This document shows positions 48,003-58,502 of a stretch of 64,000 bases of DNA, piece by piece (position 1 is the first letter of the stretch; each line of letters opens with the position of its first letter). The notes beneath the pieces are model-generated. The model had not been told where the DNA came from and made no database searches. It saw only the letters and a list, made by a program, of their open reading frames with translations. This DNA comes from Panagrolaimus kolymaensis (taxonomy: Eukaryota > Nematoda > Chromadorea > Rhabditida > Panagrolaimidae). The position numbers were made by a program, and so were the translations under genes. The stretch spans positions 6,572,001 through 6,636,000 of the forward strand of contig JAJQJQ010000007.1 in assembly GCA_028622995.1 (NCBI GenBank), in the 5' to 3' direction.

Positions 48003-48492
48003 TATGAACCTTGTTTTACGCAAATTATTACGAAAATCTTGACATTAATTATTTGATTCCTTGCTCTGGAAGATAAGAATATCATACCGCAACATCCAAG
48101 GCTAATTTACTTCTTTAATGCCCTCTAAACTTGTTCAAAATTGGCATAACAATTCCCATAGCCTACTAATCAATTGAAAATGTTCTTTGGGGTTTAAAAT
48201 CCTCATCTCATACACCTCAGGTCCTCGCAATGACATCTAATATCTTTACCAGAGCGATATAAAAATTCCAATAAGATCACCACGGCTTTTAGCTCTTTTA
48301 AAAGAATGAGCAATTCGTCTTAAAATTTCCCCAGCAAAAAGTGCTTCCATTATAACCCTATATTTCCCTACATTCTTGCAATTTAAATGCACCCAAATTA
48401 TCTAAAGAACCCAAAATAATTTAAAGTTCCTCACGAACAACATCCACTCATTTTTTCTCATTGAATAAAGTTTAATGTTCATTTATAACCCC

Positions 48493-48509
48493 GCCGGCCT
48501 TCCGCCGGC
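48493..48509. repeat. GC-rich perfect hairpin 2
   Basis: GCCGGC-CTTCC-GCCGGC: a 6-bp perfect G/C stem with 5-nt loop. It is followed by CATGAAAG and TTTTATGCAAT, similar to the sequence after hairpin 1, which suggests two copies of one short repeat about 507 bp apart. Confidence 0.8.
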
Positions 48510-49391
48510 CATGAAAGTAATTTTATGCAATCATTTGGCATCTTTAGTACCTTTAGCACCCTTTGATAACTCAGAATCAGCCGCCACTCATCAATATTTC
48601 ATTGCGTTTTATTTTACTTTCTAAATGTCCTAAAAGTTGCTCAAAAAGTTTTCTTAACATTTTCCCTATAATAGCAAACCGTGAACGATTTCCTTACATT
48701 CTATAAATTTAGATCCTTTGAATATAATGGGATCCTTCTACGTATTTGGATCCTATGGCATCTTTGGGTAACACACAAAATAAACGACCGCTCATCACCG
48801 CTTCATTTTTATGAAATGCAAACACGTTTTCTTTCCTTGCGCATTCATTTTTAATGCAAATTTTTTCATTTTCTTTGCAATTTTCCCATGAATCATTTCC
48901 AGGTGACGAAATAACGAACAATCAAAATTACTAGGAAGGACAAGCCGGAGTCATTAATTATTTCTCTTCTCTCAGAATTTAATGTCTTTCTTACTTAGTA
49001 ACTTTAAATTTAATAAATGGTTAAAATTATACGACTATGTTTTTTTGTTGTTGCTATTTTTGTTATGTGTTTGATTTTTTAGTTAGTTTATTTTATTTAA
49101 AGTTATAAAGGGTAAAGCTTCTCGCAAAAACGCCTGTTATAAAACTATCTTGTGCTTTTACATGAAGGTAAAAAAAATCAAAAAACCTTGAGAATGAAAA
49201 GTTAATGATTTGTAAAATAACAATGGTTCCTCAAACGATTAGCCAAAAAATATTCTAACGTTCAGCAATTGCCACACAAAACATTGCTTTTGAACGAAAG
49301 AAATTTATTTGGTTTGGAATGCATCATTTTACATTCTTCTTGTTTTAATATTATTTTTTTTTGATAAATAAACTAATAAAGAAAGTTTTAG

Positions 49392-49700
49392 GGTTTCCCA
49401 TGAAAAAATGCTGTATGGTATCAAATCGAAAGAGTCTTTGTGATCCTCAAATCGATTATGGTGCTTTCAAAGTGGATATCGTCATAATTCAACAACAACG
49501 AGAAATCTCATCCATTCAAATTCAAACAAAGAAGAATCATCACTTCAACTTTCTATCAACTCAAATACTTTGGCTGCAAGAAGGAAAAATGTAAATTTCA
49601 ACTTTATTCTAAAAATGATTTCATTATTCTTCAGTGTGTGTTTCTTCATCATCATTCAAGGGATTTCTGTGTTGTGATACTGTGATGCTCAATTCTAACA
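49392..49700 (+). other. Probable 5' UTR / leader exons of the 49701 gene
   Basis: A GTTTTAG acceptor ends at 49391 and a further possible intron (49590-49634, GTAAAT...TTCTTCAG) follows. A 65-codon frame from ATG 49400 (MKKCCMVSNRKSLCDPQIDY...) is open but shows no domain. The frame of the downstream gene has a TGA at 49683 before its ATG at 49701, so this block is most simply spliced leader sequence containing an upstream ORF; a small separate protein is possible. Confidence 0.4.
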
Positions 49701-51226
49701 ATGGTCAAATTTATTTTGCCTCTAACTGAATTTCCAAAAAGTGGCTGTAACGACAACAACTCAAAAGAAGGCGAAGAAGAAGAGGGTGCTGATGCTGGTG
49801 GATCACCTTTAACTGAACATGGAGCTGCCGCAACAACGGAATCGGTCAAACGAATTCACAATGAAAATGATGAACCTTTTGTTATTGAACTCAAACCTGC
49901 TCAATCAGTGGAGAAATTAGTGGTTGCTGAAATATATGGACAAAGTCATTCAATACTTTTTGGTGTGTTGCGTGAAAGCAAAATCCAACCCATTTATTCT
50001 GCTGGTGAAGAAATCGTTCAAACATTGGAAAAGAAGTTTAATGAAAGCTTGAATTCTGGTTTCTTCAAATCTCTTTATACAGGTATTTGCATATTGCTTT
50101 CTTTTCTTTGTTGTTAAAATCTTAGTTTCAGAATTTCCTGTGAAAAGCTGCTGCTGTCAAAGTGATTCGTCTGGTCATTGTGATTTCTGTAAACGTCATT
50201 TATCCGTTGCTCATATCTATGTTTCAACTAAAGGTATGATTTTATATTGGATTCTTTACTCATTTTATCAAACCAAGTTTCTTCCATTTTACCTACTTCA
50301 TTTTTAGGCCAATGTCAAGTTCTTCCTATCGATGAAGCATCAACCAAAGGTTTAACGACTCGAGCAAAAGAATCATCAAAAAGAATTATCAATTATGCTA
50401 GTAAAACTATTGATGTTTTCCCATTGTTTCAACATACTGTTTGTTTTCTCTTTATTTGTTGCTAACTTTAATACTTCATGAATTTTTAGTGTTATGAATC
50501 TGAAATATGTGAAATTTGTTCCAATGCTTTGCGACTTTATCGATGGAAGAAAGAACATGAAAAAGATAATATTTTGGCTGAACGAATGACCATCGTTGAA
50601 ATGTACAATCATCTTTATTCTCAATGGTCGTTGCTGAAGTATTATTGTGAAAAACATTTGACAATTTGCAACAAAATGAAACGAAATCGAAGTGAAAAAG
50701 TTTGCATGGCTTTTGAAGAATCTAAAACAACTTTTCGTAAACAATTGCAACTGGTTAGAAAGGAAAGGTAAGAATTTCTTTCAGTTTCATCTGCTCTAAC
50801 TTGGTGTATTTATAACAACAATATTGTCACATTTCCAAACTACTAATTCTTAAATATTTTAGTGATCAAATGGATTATTATGGGCGTTGCACAAGTAATC
50901 CTAGCTTAAGCTTACTTCAACTTGAAATTTCTCATTTTACTCATCGTTCATGTAGTGTATGTTTTCATCATTCATTCATTCGTTATTTTATCCTTCACAT
51001 TTTTTAGTTGATGCAAGAAAGGGTTTCACAAGCGAATGAAGATTTAAAGCTATTTTTGGAAATGGAAAGAAAAGTTATGATTCAAAAAGAATTGGCTGAA
51101 ATGAATTTAAACAACAACTCATCAACGCCTCAATTGGTTCCTATTGCATTACCATTAGTTCCACAAAAAAAGAAGAGATCACCTTTTGGTTCACCTTTTT
51201 GTTTTTTAGGTTCTTTTTTCTCGTAA
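49701..51226 (+). CDS. Unrecognised protein with CxxC pairs and helical C-terminus
   Basis: Six exons (49701-50082, 50132-50233, 50308-50438, 50490-50767, 50863-50956, 51008-51226) join in frame to 401 aa. Residues 15-50 are Glu/Gly/Ala-rich and acidic. A folded-looking part follows (VEKLVVAEIYGQSHSILFGV). Next comes a Cys/His cluster SCCCQSDSSGHCDFCKRHLS and a second pair ESEICEICSN, which could form a small zinc site. The C-terminal half is long, charged and helix-forming (RLYRWKKEHEKDNILAERMT, ANEDLKLFLEMERKVMIQKE), probably coiled coil, ending in basic PQKKKRSPFGSPF and a hydrophobic tail. The layout of a Cys-rich module plus coiled coil recalls B-box/coiled-coil proteins but the spacing does not match a family I can name. 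Start chosen as the first ATG after an in-frame TGA. Confidence 0.7.
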
Positions 51227-51758
51227 TATTTGTATGTATGTATTTTTTTTATATGTAAAAATGTAAAAGTTATAATAAAGTTTATCTAATGTTTTATTAT
51301 TTACACGTTTTATAAAGCGACTAGGCAAGAAGATGTAAAATTCCATAAAGTTTGATCGGTAATGAAATGAGATTATTTAAATTTCTTTAAAGCTTTGATA
51401 AATGATTTAGCCACTTCTTGAAATTCACATGAGCAACGTGAATTAGTCATTCAAACTCGAAGTTTTTAACCCTCAAGATGAAGATGGTGTAATTCATTTT
51501 TTTGATTAATAAAATCTCTCATTATCATCTGAGCTATTGAATAATCCTTATCTGGCAATTCGCCTTTTTTGTTTGTTGATAATGTGGTTCATATCCCGAT
51601 TTTTAACACTTTGTATCTTTTCTCTATTTTGGGATTTGGTAAAAATACAATTTTTATTTCCCTTTTCAATCAATGGCTAAAATACACTTTGAAGGATAAA
51701 GTTTTATTGAACAAAAATAAAAGAAAAGGATAACAAACAAAAAACATTAACAGAAAAA
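51227..51758. other. Convergent intergenic region
   Basis: Spacer between the 3' ends of the 401-aa gene (+) and the second MATH-BTB gene (-). A poly(A)-like AATAAA lies at about 51273. No coding signal. Confidence 0.5.
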
Positions 51759-52929
51759 TTAAAAATAACAAGATTCAGTGAATACAGTAAACATATTTTG
51801 AAGAAGTTTCATAGAAAAATGAATGTGAAGAAGATTCAAATCTTTGACAGGACGTTTCTTATTTGCTGAACCAACCAAAAAGCGTAAACATTTATCTTGA
51901 AGCTTGAAAGAGTTGCTATCAAGAGAAAAGTTTGCAAGTTGACAGACATTTGAAGTGGAGATATCGTCGATTAATGAAGCTTCCATTGAATCCTAAAATA
52001 AAGACAAGCTTTAGTCATGTAAGTGTGTAGTAAAAGAGCTTACTTTGAGATTTTGCATACGATATTTACCAAAAAATTTGAAAATCGATATCTTTTCATC
52101 CATTGTCAACATAGAAGTATTGCATTCATAGCAAAGTTGAAGAGCGAGTTTGACAATATGATAAGGGAAATCGGTAATTTCCAAATGACTTTCAGTTGCT
52201 TCCTTCTTTTTTGAATTGAACATTCCATCGAAAACAGGTGAACAAGCACTTAGAACACTTTTGTGAGCCTATAACAAAGTCAATGTTAAATAACCATAAC
52301 AAGCAAAAATAAAGCATACCTGAAGAGTTTTACCATCAACGATGATGTTGAAGTCTTTATTGCCTTTTCCCCAAAGATTTGTACCCAAATTTGAATTCTT
52401 CCATTGACTTCCATCATTGATGAGGCCATTTTCTTTGTCGATACTCAAAATTCCATCACATCTTATAGTAAACTTTCCATCAATAATGAATTTCTGCCAT
52501 GGATCAAAAAGTTCTGAAGTTGTGCAAATCGAAGTTCCCCATCCTTTTGATAGCTCATATTCATAACTGCGTTGTTTGATAAAATCAGCTGGTTCAATAC
52601 AATATGTGACGTCAGCTTTAACTTTCTGTTGAATATTTCCATCAAGTTCCAAATAGAAGAAAATCCAAAGTTTTCCAGCTCGTTCATCGTTGTCTCCATT
52701 TGGGTATAATTTAAGATAATACTTGACACCAGGAATGTTATAAGCATCGAAGAGTTTACTGTAGATGACACCATTAAATGAATCCTTCAAAGTTGATAAA
52801 TCTTTTTCAGCGATTGACCATTGAATTGAAAAAGGACATTCAATTTTCTAAAAAAAAGAAGCCACATTACAAGTTAGAATAAAGCATTAAGAAGAAAAAA
52901 ATACTTACATTCGAATCCAAAGAATCCAT
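51759..52929 (-). CDS. MATH-BTB domain protein, second copy
   Basis: Four exons (52929-52909, 52847-52320, 52268-52044, 51992-51759) give 335 aa. The MATH domain begins CPFSIQWSIAEKDLSTLK and runs to FIIDGKFTIRCDGILSI. The BTB domain includes KDFNIIVDGKTLQAHKSVLS, ACSPVFDGMFNSKKKEATES and LEITDFPYHIVKLALQLCYE; a helical tail follows. Each intron falls at the same place as in the gene at 44861-46006: after about 7-9 residues, between the VDGK strand and the HK helix, and before the tail. This supports duplication. Expected role: substrate adaptor for CUL3 ubiquitin ligase. The BTB of this copy is more diverged in the region after CYE. Confidence 0.92.
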
Positions 52930-53500
52930 GATGATTAGATTTGTCACAGGAAAAATGAAACTCCAAAATGAATTTTTTGAATAAACTAATCATTTTTTTT
53001 AGAAGGAAGCAAATTCAATGAAAAAAAGTGTTCATTCTTTGAGAGAAGGTTTCACAAGTTTGTGAAAAAATCATGGAAGCCACAAGTTTTCAAAAAGCGC
53101 GGCAGGAGCACACAATTTTTGGAGTAAGAAAAAAAATGAAAAAACCAATTTTTTTTAGAGATGCAAATGATTAGAATACCAAAAAATGGATATGCAATAA
53201 TAAAAAAATAAAACTAATGAAAAACAAACAAAAAAGAGGTAAAGAGACTTATGTACGCCTAAAGGATACACCAATAAACTCATCCAATTACTTGTAGTTG
53301 CTTTTATGTGGACCTGCAATAAACAAAAAATCTTGGGTATTTTCAGGTCAAAAATAAAGCTTTTCTTCATCATTAAATTTATTTACCCAAAACATTTTTT
53401 GGTTGACCTGAAACTTATTGCATGAATAAATATTCCAACAAAGTTTCATAGTATTGTATTTTATTTATTAGCCAGGTTATTGCTCACCGACGAAAAAATC
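52930..53500. other. Divergent promoter region
   Basis: Shared upstream region of the MATH-BTB gene (-) and the RBR ligase gene (+). It ends with an acceptor TTTATTAG at 53472 shortly before the RBR ATG. No named regulatory motif recognised. Confidence 0.5.
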
Positions 53501-54714
53501 ATGGATGAAAATTCAAGGCTTCAAGAAATTCCATCATTATCAATTGCTGATGATACAGATTATGAATTTGATGAAATTCAAAAATATAAATTATTTTGGC
53601 CTTTTGATAAATTAATTTTATTGATTCGACTGATTTTTACTCGACTTTTTCGATCATCTCAAAAAGTAACAATCAAACATATTTTTTGTTTAACTTTTTT
53701 ATATAAAATTTTTACTTTTTAGAAAGATTCTTTCTCATTTGAATGTTGTACAATTTGTTGTCAAGAATATCCAATCAAACGCCTGATTGGTTGTTCATCG
53801 AATCATTTAGTTTGTGGAAAATGTATTAGAAAAATCGCAAGAAATTCTTCATTTCTTCAACCATTTGATAAAATTATTCAAGGATTTCCATGTCCCATGT
53901 ATAAATGCCAAAATTATTTTGCTTACGGTGAGTCAACCAACCACCAGCATCTAAGATATTTTTTTTACGTTACGTTCGGGCAATGACAAAGTAAAAAAGC
54001 CCTGCTTTGACGAAAAAATAATGTTTAAAATAAAAGAACTTTCCATTAAAGTTAAAAAAAATTTCTAGAAAATATTTTATCTAAACTTCAACGACGAACT
54101 CGAAAAATAATTCAAACAAAAATTTATGAAAAAATGTTAAACAATGCTGGAATAGATTTTGAAAAGTTTGGTTTAAATGTTAATCTAGTTTAAGTTTATT
54201 CTTTGGATTTTTTAGATGTCGAAAATGTGATTATCTTGCTGAAATGCCTCCCAAACGTTTTGTAAACGAATTACGAGTTTTTTGTTGCCCTCATTGTTTT
54301 CATACATTTTGTTGTAAATGTGAGCGAAAATGCAATAAATCACATTTCGGAATAAAATGTCGCAAAATTTCAAATGAAACGTAAGCTTTTTTTTTCAAAC
54401 CTTCATATTTAAAAAAATGTTTCAGAACTGAAAAGTTAACTCAAGCCTTAATTCATCGATGCTATAAATGCTATTTACCATTTGTTAAAAAGATGGGATT
54501 CGATGAAGGTTGCAATATTATGACATGTAAATGTGGCGCAAAACAATGTTATGCATGCCGAAGTCCAGTTACTTCTTCACATAAATGCTCGTAAGTGAAT
54601 AAGGTTTTTTTTTGTCTATCTATGAAATTCCTTGTTTTTAGAAAAATCTACGATACAGCTGTAAATATTCATAATCGCGATCTCCAAAAAGCTGTTGGCT
54701 TTAACAAATTTTAA
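53501..54714 (+). CDS. RBR-type E3 ubiquitin ligase, RNF216/TRIAD3-like
   Basis: Six exons (53501-53665, 53723-53927, 54069-54165, 54216-54380, 54426-54590, 54642-54714) give 289 aa. After an N-terminal hydrophobic/amphipathic segment (FWPFDKLILLIRLIFTRLFR), RING1 starts near residue 63 (CCTICC...CSSNHLVCGKCI...CPMYKC). The IBR region has CRKCDYLAEMP and FCCPHCFHTFCCKCERKCNK. RING2 reads HRCYKCYLPFVKKMGFDEGC then NIMTCKCGAKQCYACRSPV, very close to RNF216 in EGCNxMxCxCGAxxCYxCR; the presumed catalytic Cys is in DEGC, about residue 240. RBR enzymes pass ubiquitin through this Cys as a HECT-like thioester. The protein is much shorter than vertebrate RNF216, being essentially the RBR unit alone. 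Exon 3 must end at a GTTTGG donor to keep frame. Confidence 0.88.
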
Positions 54715-55000
54715 CAACGCCACGAAATTATGAGAAAAAAAATAGACTTGGTTTCTATGGTTCAAAAAGCCCTAAAGTAGTATTTTTTTTATCATTAAAA
54801 AAAATTAAAGTACTTTTTTTTACAAAAGGTTGTTATGTAAAGATATTTGTGATGATTTGTTTATTTAAAAATGTCAAAGAAAATAAAATAAAAATTTAAA
54901 GCTTAAATTAAAAAGTTCATGAGAGACATATATTTTTTGAGGACGGAATATGGCAAAAGTATTTTTTTATTATTTACTTCTAAAATTCAGAAAATTAATT

Positions 55001-58000
55001 TCATTCTGAAAACATTATTGAATCCATAGGTTTGTCATTACAAGCATCATCGGCACTTGTCGTTACAGAAGTTGGAAACATCATTCCATCACAACCTCCT
55101 GGACTTCCTGGAGCACTTCCCATTGTGGTAGTGGATGAACGCCCGGAATTATTTGTGGCTGAACCACATCGATCACTTCCACCTCCAGAAGCTCGAGATT
55201 TTTTAGAACCTTGATATTTCTTTTGGCGAGCTCGGGAATTCTGAAAAAAATATTTCTTATTTTGGCTCTTGAAACAAAAAACGAAAAGGCGTATTTTGGA
55301 AAGTCTAAGCACAAAAAATTAGATTTTTTGATTTCTTATTTTCATGCTTTTTAAACTACTTTTCGTATCAAAAATCAAACTAATAAGATTCTTAGCCAAA
55401 ATTTAATTTCCATCTGACTTACTTGAAACCAAACTTGTGTGACTCTTTTACTTAATCCAGTAATATTAGCAATTTTTTCTAAATCTGCTCCATCAGGATT
55501 TGAATCAATTTGAAAATGGGTTTGTAAAACTGATAATTGCTCTTCAGCAAAAGTAGTTCGAACTCGTTTAGTTTTAGCTTTGCATTGTCCATGAATCAAT
55601 TCCAAATAATGTTGTTTACAAAGCAACCGATTATCAGTTAATGAAAATTCTTCTCCCGTTGAAAGTTGTCTTTTACAATGGCTGCAAGCAAAGCAAGCCA
55701 AATGATAAACAAATTCTCGAGCTCGTCGAACCCAATCTTTTGCTGCTATTGGTCGTTGACATGCAGCGCATTTAGCTTCAACAAATTGCCTGAAATTATG
55801 GAATTTTGAGATTTAATCAATATTTTTTAATATAAAAATTAATTTTTAGCCAAGACAAAACTAAAAATTAGAGAAGTATGATGGTAAAAAAATTTTTGTG
55901 GTAAGAATTGCATTTACGAGAGATTAAAATAATATTTTTTTTATCTTGACAAAAAAAATTCGTTATGGCAATCTCAATCCCTACTGTATCATTTCTCAAT
56001 CCATGTTTTTTTAAAGCTTTTTATTCCCCTTTAAATCCTTAAATCGTTTATCCTTAAAAAATAAATAATAATAGTTTAAAGAGGAAAGAATAGATAGATA
56101 GATAGATAGTTAGCATGTATTTCGCGCCTTAATCCGAAACAAGTACCTAAAGAGAGAAGAAGAAGAATAAGAGGGTGAATCTTGTTATTGCGCAAGAGAA
56201 GAAAAAAAGAAGAAGACCAGGACAGATGTTCTCCTCCTATAAAAAGCTGTGATTAGCAAAAACAAGGAGAACGAAAACGGTTGGTTGCATATATAAAAAT
56301 TATAAAAATAATAACCACTTGAAGATAAAAATGGTGGCAAGAAAAAAAATGAAGGAAAGGATACTATTTTTAAAGTTAAAATAATAATTGTGTTTTCTTC
56401 AATTTTTTTTTGTAGAAAAAAAATAACATGGTGGTGAGAAAAAAGAAATGCTTTACAAAAAATTGTATTTGTTTGTACTTTTATTATAAAAAATGAGAAG
56501 AGTAAAGAATGTTGCATTTTTTTAGTTCTGCAGTGCAAAAAAAAAAAAAAATGGAGAAAAAAAGCCATGGAAACGAAAGAAAAAAGACAAAACATAGAAA
56601 AAAATTGCAGAAAGAGCGGTGATCGAAAAACGGATTGATTTCTAAACTAAAAGTAATTTAGTGTTTTAATGCTTCAAAAATTTACAAGAAAGCTAATCGC
56701 CATACAACATTTCATTAACTTTGTTGCATTGAATTTGTAATTTTTTTTGATTCGCAAAAAAAGATCAAAAATATTTTTTACTAAATAGCAGAAAGATTGT
56801 TTTTGCATACAAAAATACCTGACATAGGTAAAGATAATGAACTACTTTCAAGAAATGAGAATGGTTTTAAGAAAAACTTTTATAAAATTGCAAAATCAAA
56901 TTTTTGTTTTCATTTTGGAAACTTAAAATATGAATTTTTGATTCATAAAGTTTGGGACTTGATTTTTTTTTATCACTTTTCAGAAAAGTGTTAGTGTATC
57001 TCTTCTCGCATTTTTTTTATAAAGCTATAAATCTTAAAACTTACGTTTGATAACAACCTTTACAAAAGATTCGATTTTCCCTCCAAAAACATGTTGGTAA
57101 ATCGTTTAACACTTGAGAACATGATGAACATTTTAAACAATTCATATGCCAATGAGTATTATTAACAAAAATTAACCATTTATCATTTATGGTTTCATTA
57201 CAATAAAAACATGCATGCAAAATGGAAGCATTCACCAAATTTCCTGATTCTGTCGTCGATGAAGTTGATGCATTATTATTTCCTAAAGAACCACACGATG
57301 CAACTGTCGCTGCCGCTTCAATTCCATCCAAAATATTATTATTATTATTTTCTTTAGAATTAGAGCAATTATTATTATTATTGTTATAAAATGTTCCAAT
57401 TTCATCATCGCAAAGTAATAATGTATTTTCTTCATTTTTAATATATAAAGATTTTATAGAAGGTTCAATTGTGGTAGCTGTTGAGGCAGTTGTACTTATT
57501 CCTGGAGTCATTATTGTTGTTGGGAGAAGTTCTAAATTATTTGATGATGATGATGAAATTTCAATTCGATGTTGATTACTTAAAGTTGTAGAAAACCCCA
57601 TAAATGTACCTGAAACTAAAAAAGAAGGCGATAAAAAATAATAATACAAAGTTAAATTTTTTTTATTTTTCAACTTTGGTGGCGGTTGCTGGGTTTTTTT
57701 ATTTTAAAAAAAAATTATATTTTTTTGTTTAATCTCGTGAGATTTTTTTTTCAAAAATAAAAAAAAAGAAGGTGGAGTTGCCAAAGTTTTTCTTTACAAA
57801 AAATGCGAAGTAAAAAAATGAGAGGCAAAAACGTTTGGGAATTTTAACGGTTTTTTTTTTCGCTCCAAAAATATTGTATGTATTTGTATTTAACACATGT
57901 TGGTGGTGGAATTTTTTCTTGTTGCCTTTATTCCCAAGGTAAAATGAAGAAACAACGTTACAAAGTTTTTTGTTTTATCAATGATCAAAAAGAGAAGATT

Positions 58001-58502
58001 TTAGAAAAATATTTTGGTTTTGAAAAAATGAATAAAACTTTTTTTTGTCTTTTATCTAAATTTTTAAAGATTAACGAAAAAATAAAATTTTGATCTATGG
58101 AAAGCAACTCATTGGTTGTAACTCTTATATTCAGATCAGAGCGAATTAGAAAAAAAAAATAGATGGAGAGTGAAAGTAAAATTTTGATATCAAAATTCGA
58201 TTACACTTACTCGGTGGTAGTTGTTGACAGCCTCCTCCAATATTACCATCAAATAATAATCCATCTAATCCATTATTGGAATTTAAAGAATTTAATAAAA
58301 TTTGTTGATGATTTAAATTTTCATAAAAATATTCTGAATTATTTGTTATTGTTGATTGTTGATGATGATGTAAAAAATTTTCAATTCCAACAATTTGTTG
58401 TTGCTGATGTTCATTCTCATATGTTGCCGTCGTTGATAAAGCTGAAGAAGAAGAAACGATGGGTGGCGGCGGCAAAGGCGGCAATTGATGATGAACGTTC
58501 AT
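55001..58502 (-). CDS. lim-4: LIM-homeodomain transcription factor, lim-4 / LHX6-LHX8 class
   Basis: Four exons (58502-58211, 57609-57045, 55789-55423, 55240-55001) give 487 aa. The N-terminal 225 residues are low-complexity (Pro, His/Gln, Asn runs). LIM1 covers about 228-285 (CFYCNETINDKWLIFVN, HWHMNCLKCSSCSQVLND, IFCKGCYQT) and LIM2 about 290-350 (KCAACQRPIAAKDWVRRARE, LACFACSHCKRQLSTGEEFS, LLCKQHYLE). The homeodomain is at about 358-417 (KTKRVRTTFAEEQLSVLQTH, DSNPDGADLEKIANITGLSK, VTQVWFQNSRARQKKY). NPDxxxLxKIAxxTGLSKRVxQVWFQN is the LHX6/8-Arrowhead-LIM-4 signature. It acts in nucleus to specify neuron types (AWB fate for lim-4 in C. elegans). The C-tail is Ser/Gly-rich. A 1255-bp intron separates the LIM domains. 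The longer N-terminus than C. elegans LIM-4 is notable. Confidence 0.9.
55790..57044 (-). other. Large LIM1-LIM2 intron of the LIM-homeobox gene
   Basis: 1255-bp intron between donor GTAAGT (57044) and acceptor TTTCAG (55790), the longest inside any gene here apart from possible 5' introns. It contains a (TAGA)n run near 56090-56112. The ORF at 56185-56595 is a Phe-rich homopolymer translation. Its size makes it a candidate site for neuron-specific regulatory elements. Confidence 0.65.
56090..56112 (+). repeat. (TAGA)n microsatellite
   Basis: About five TAGA units within the large LIM-gene intron. Confidence 0.85.

Larger units (their letters stand above)
47527..49391. other. Gene desert with two GC-rich hairpins
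   Basis: Between the kinase gene and the next plus-strand gene. From about 47940 to 48960 the texture changes: fewer homopolymers, more mixed bases, and no sustained reading frame. Two GC-only hairpins (47986-48002 and 48493-48509) sit in it. It may be an old insertion; no mobile-element ends could be defined. Confidence 0.5.

Noticed and set aside
56185..56595. 136-codon minus-strand ORF
   Set aside because: Lies inside the LIM-homeobox intron and is Phe-rich from T runs.
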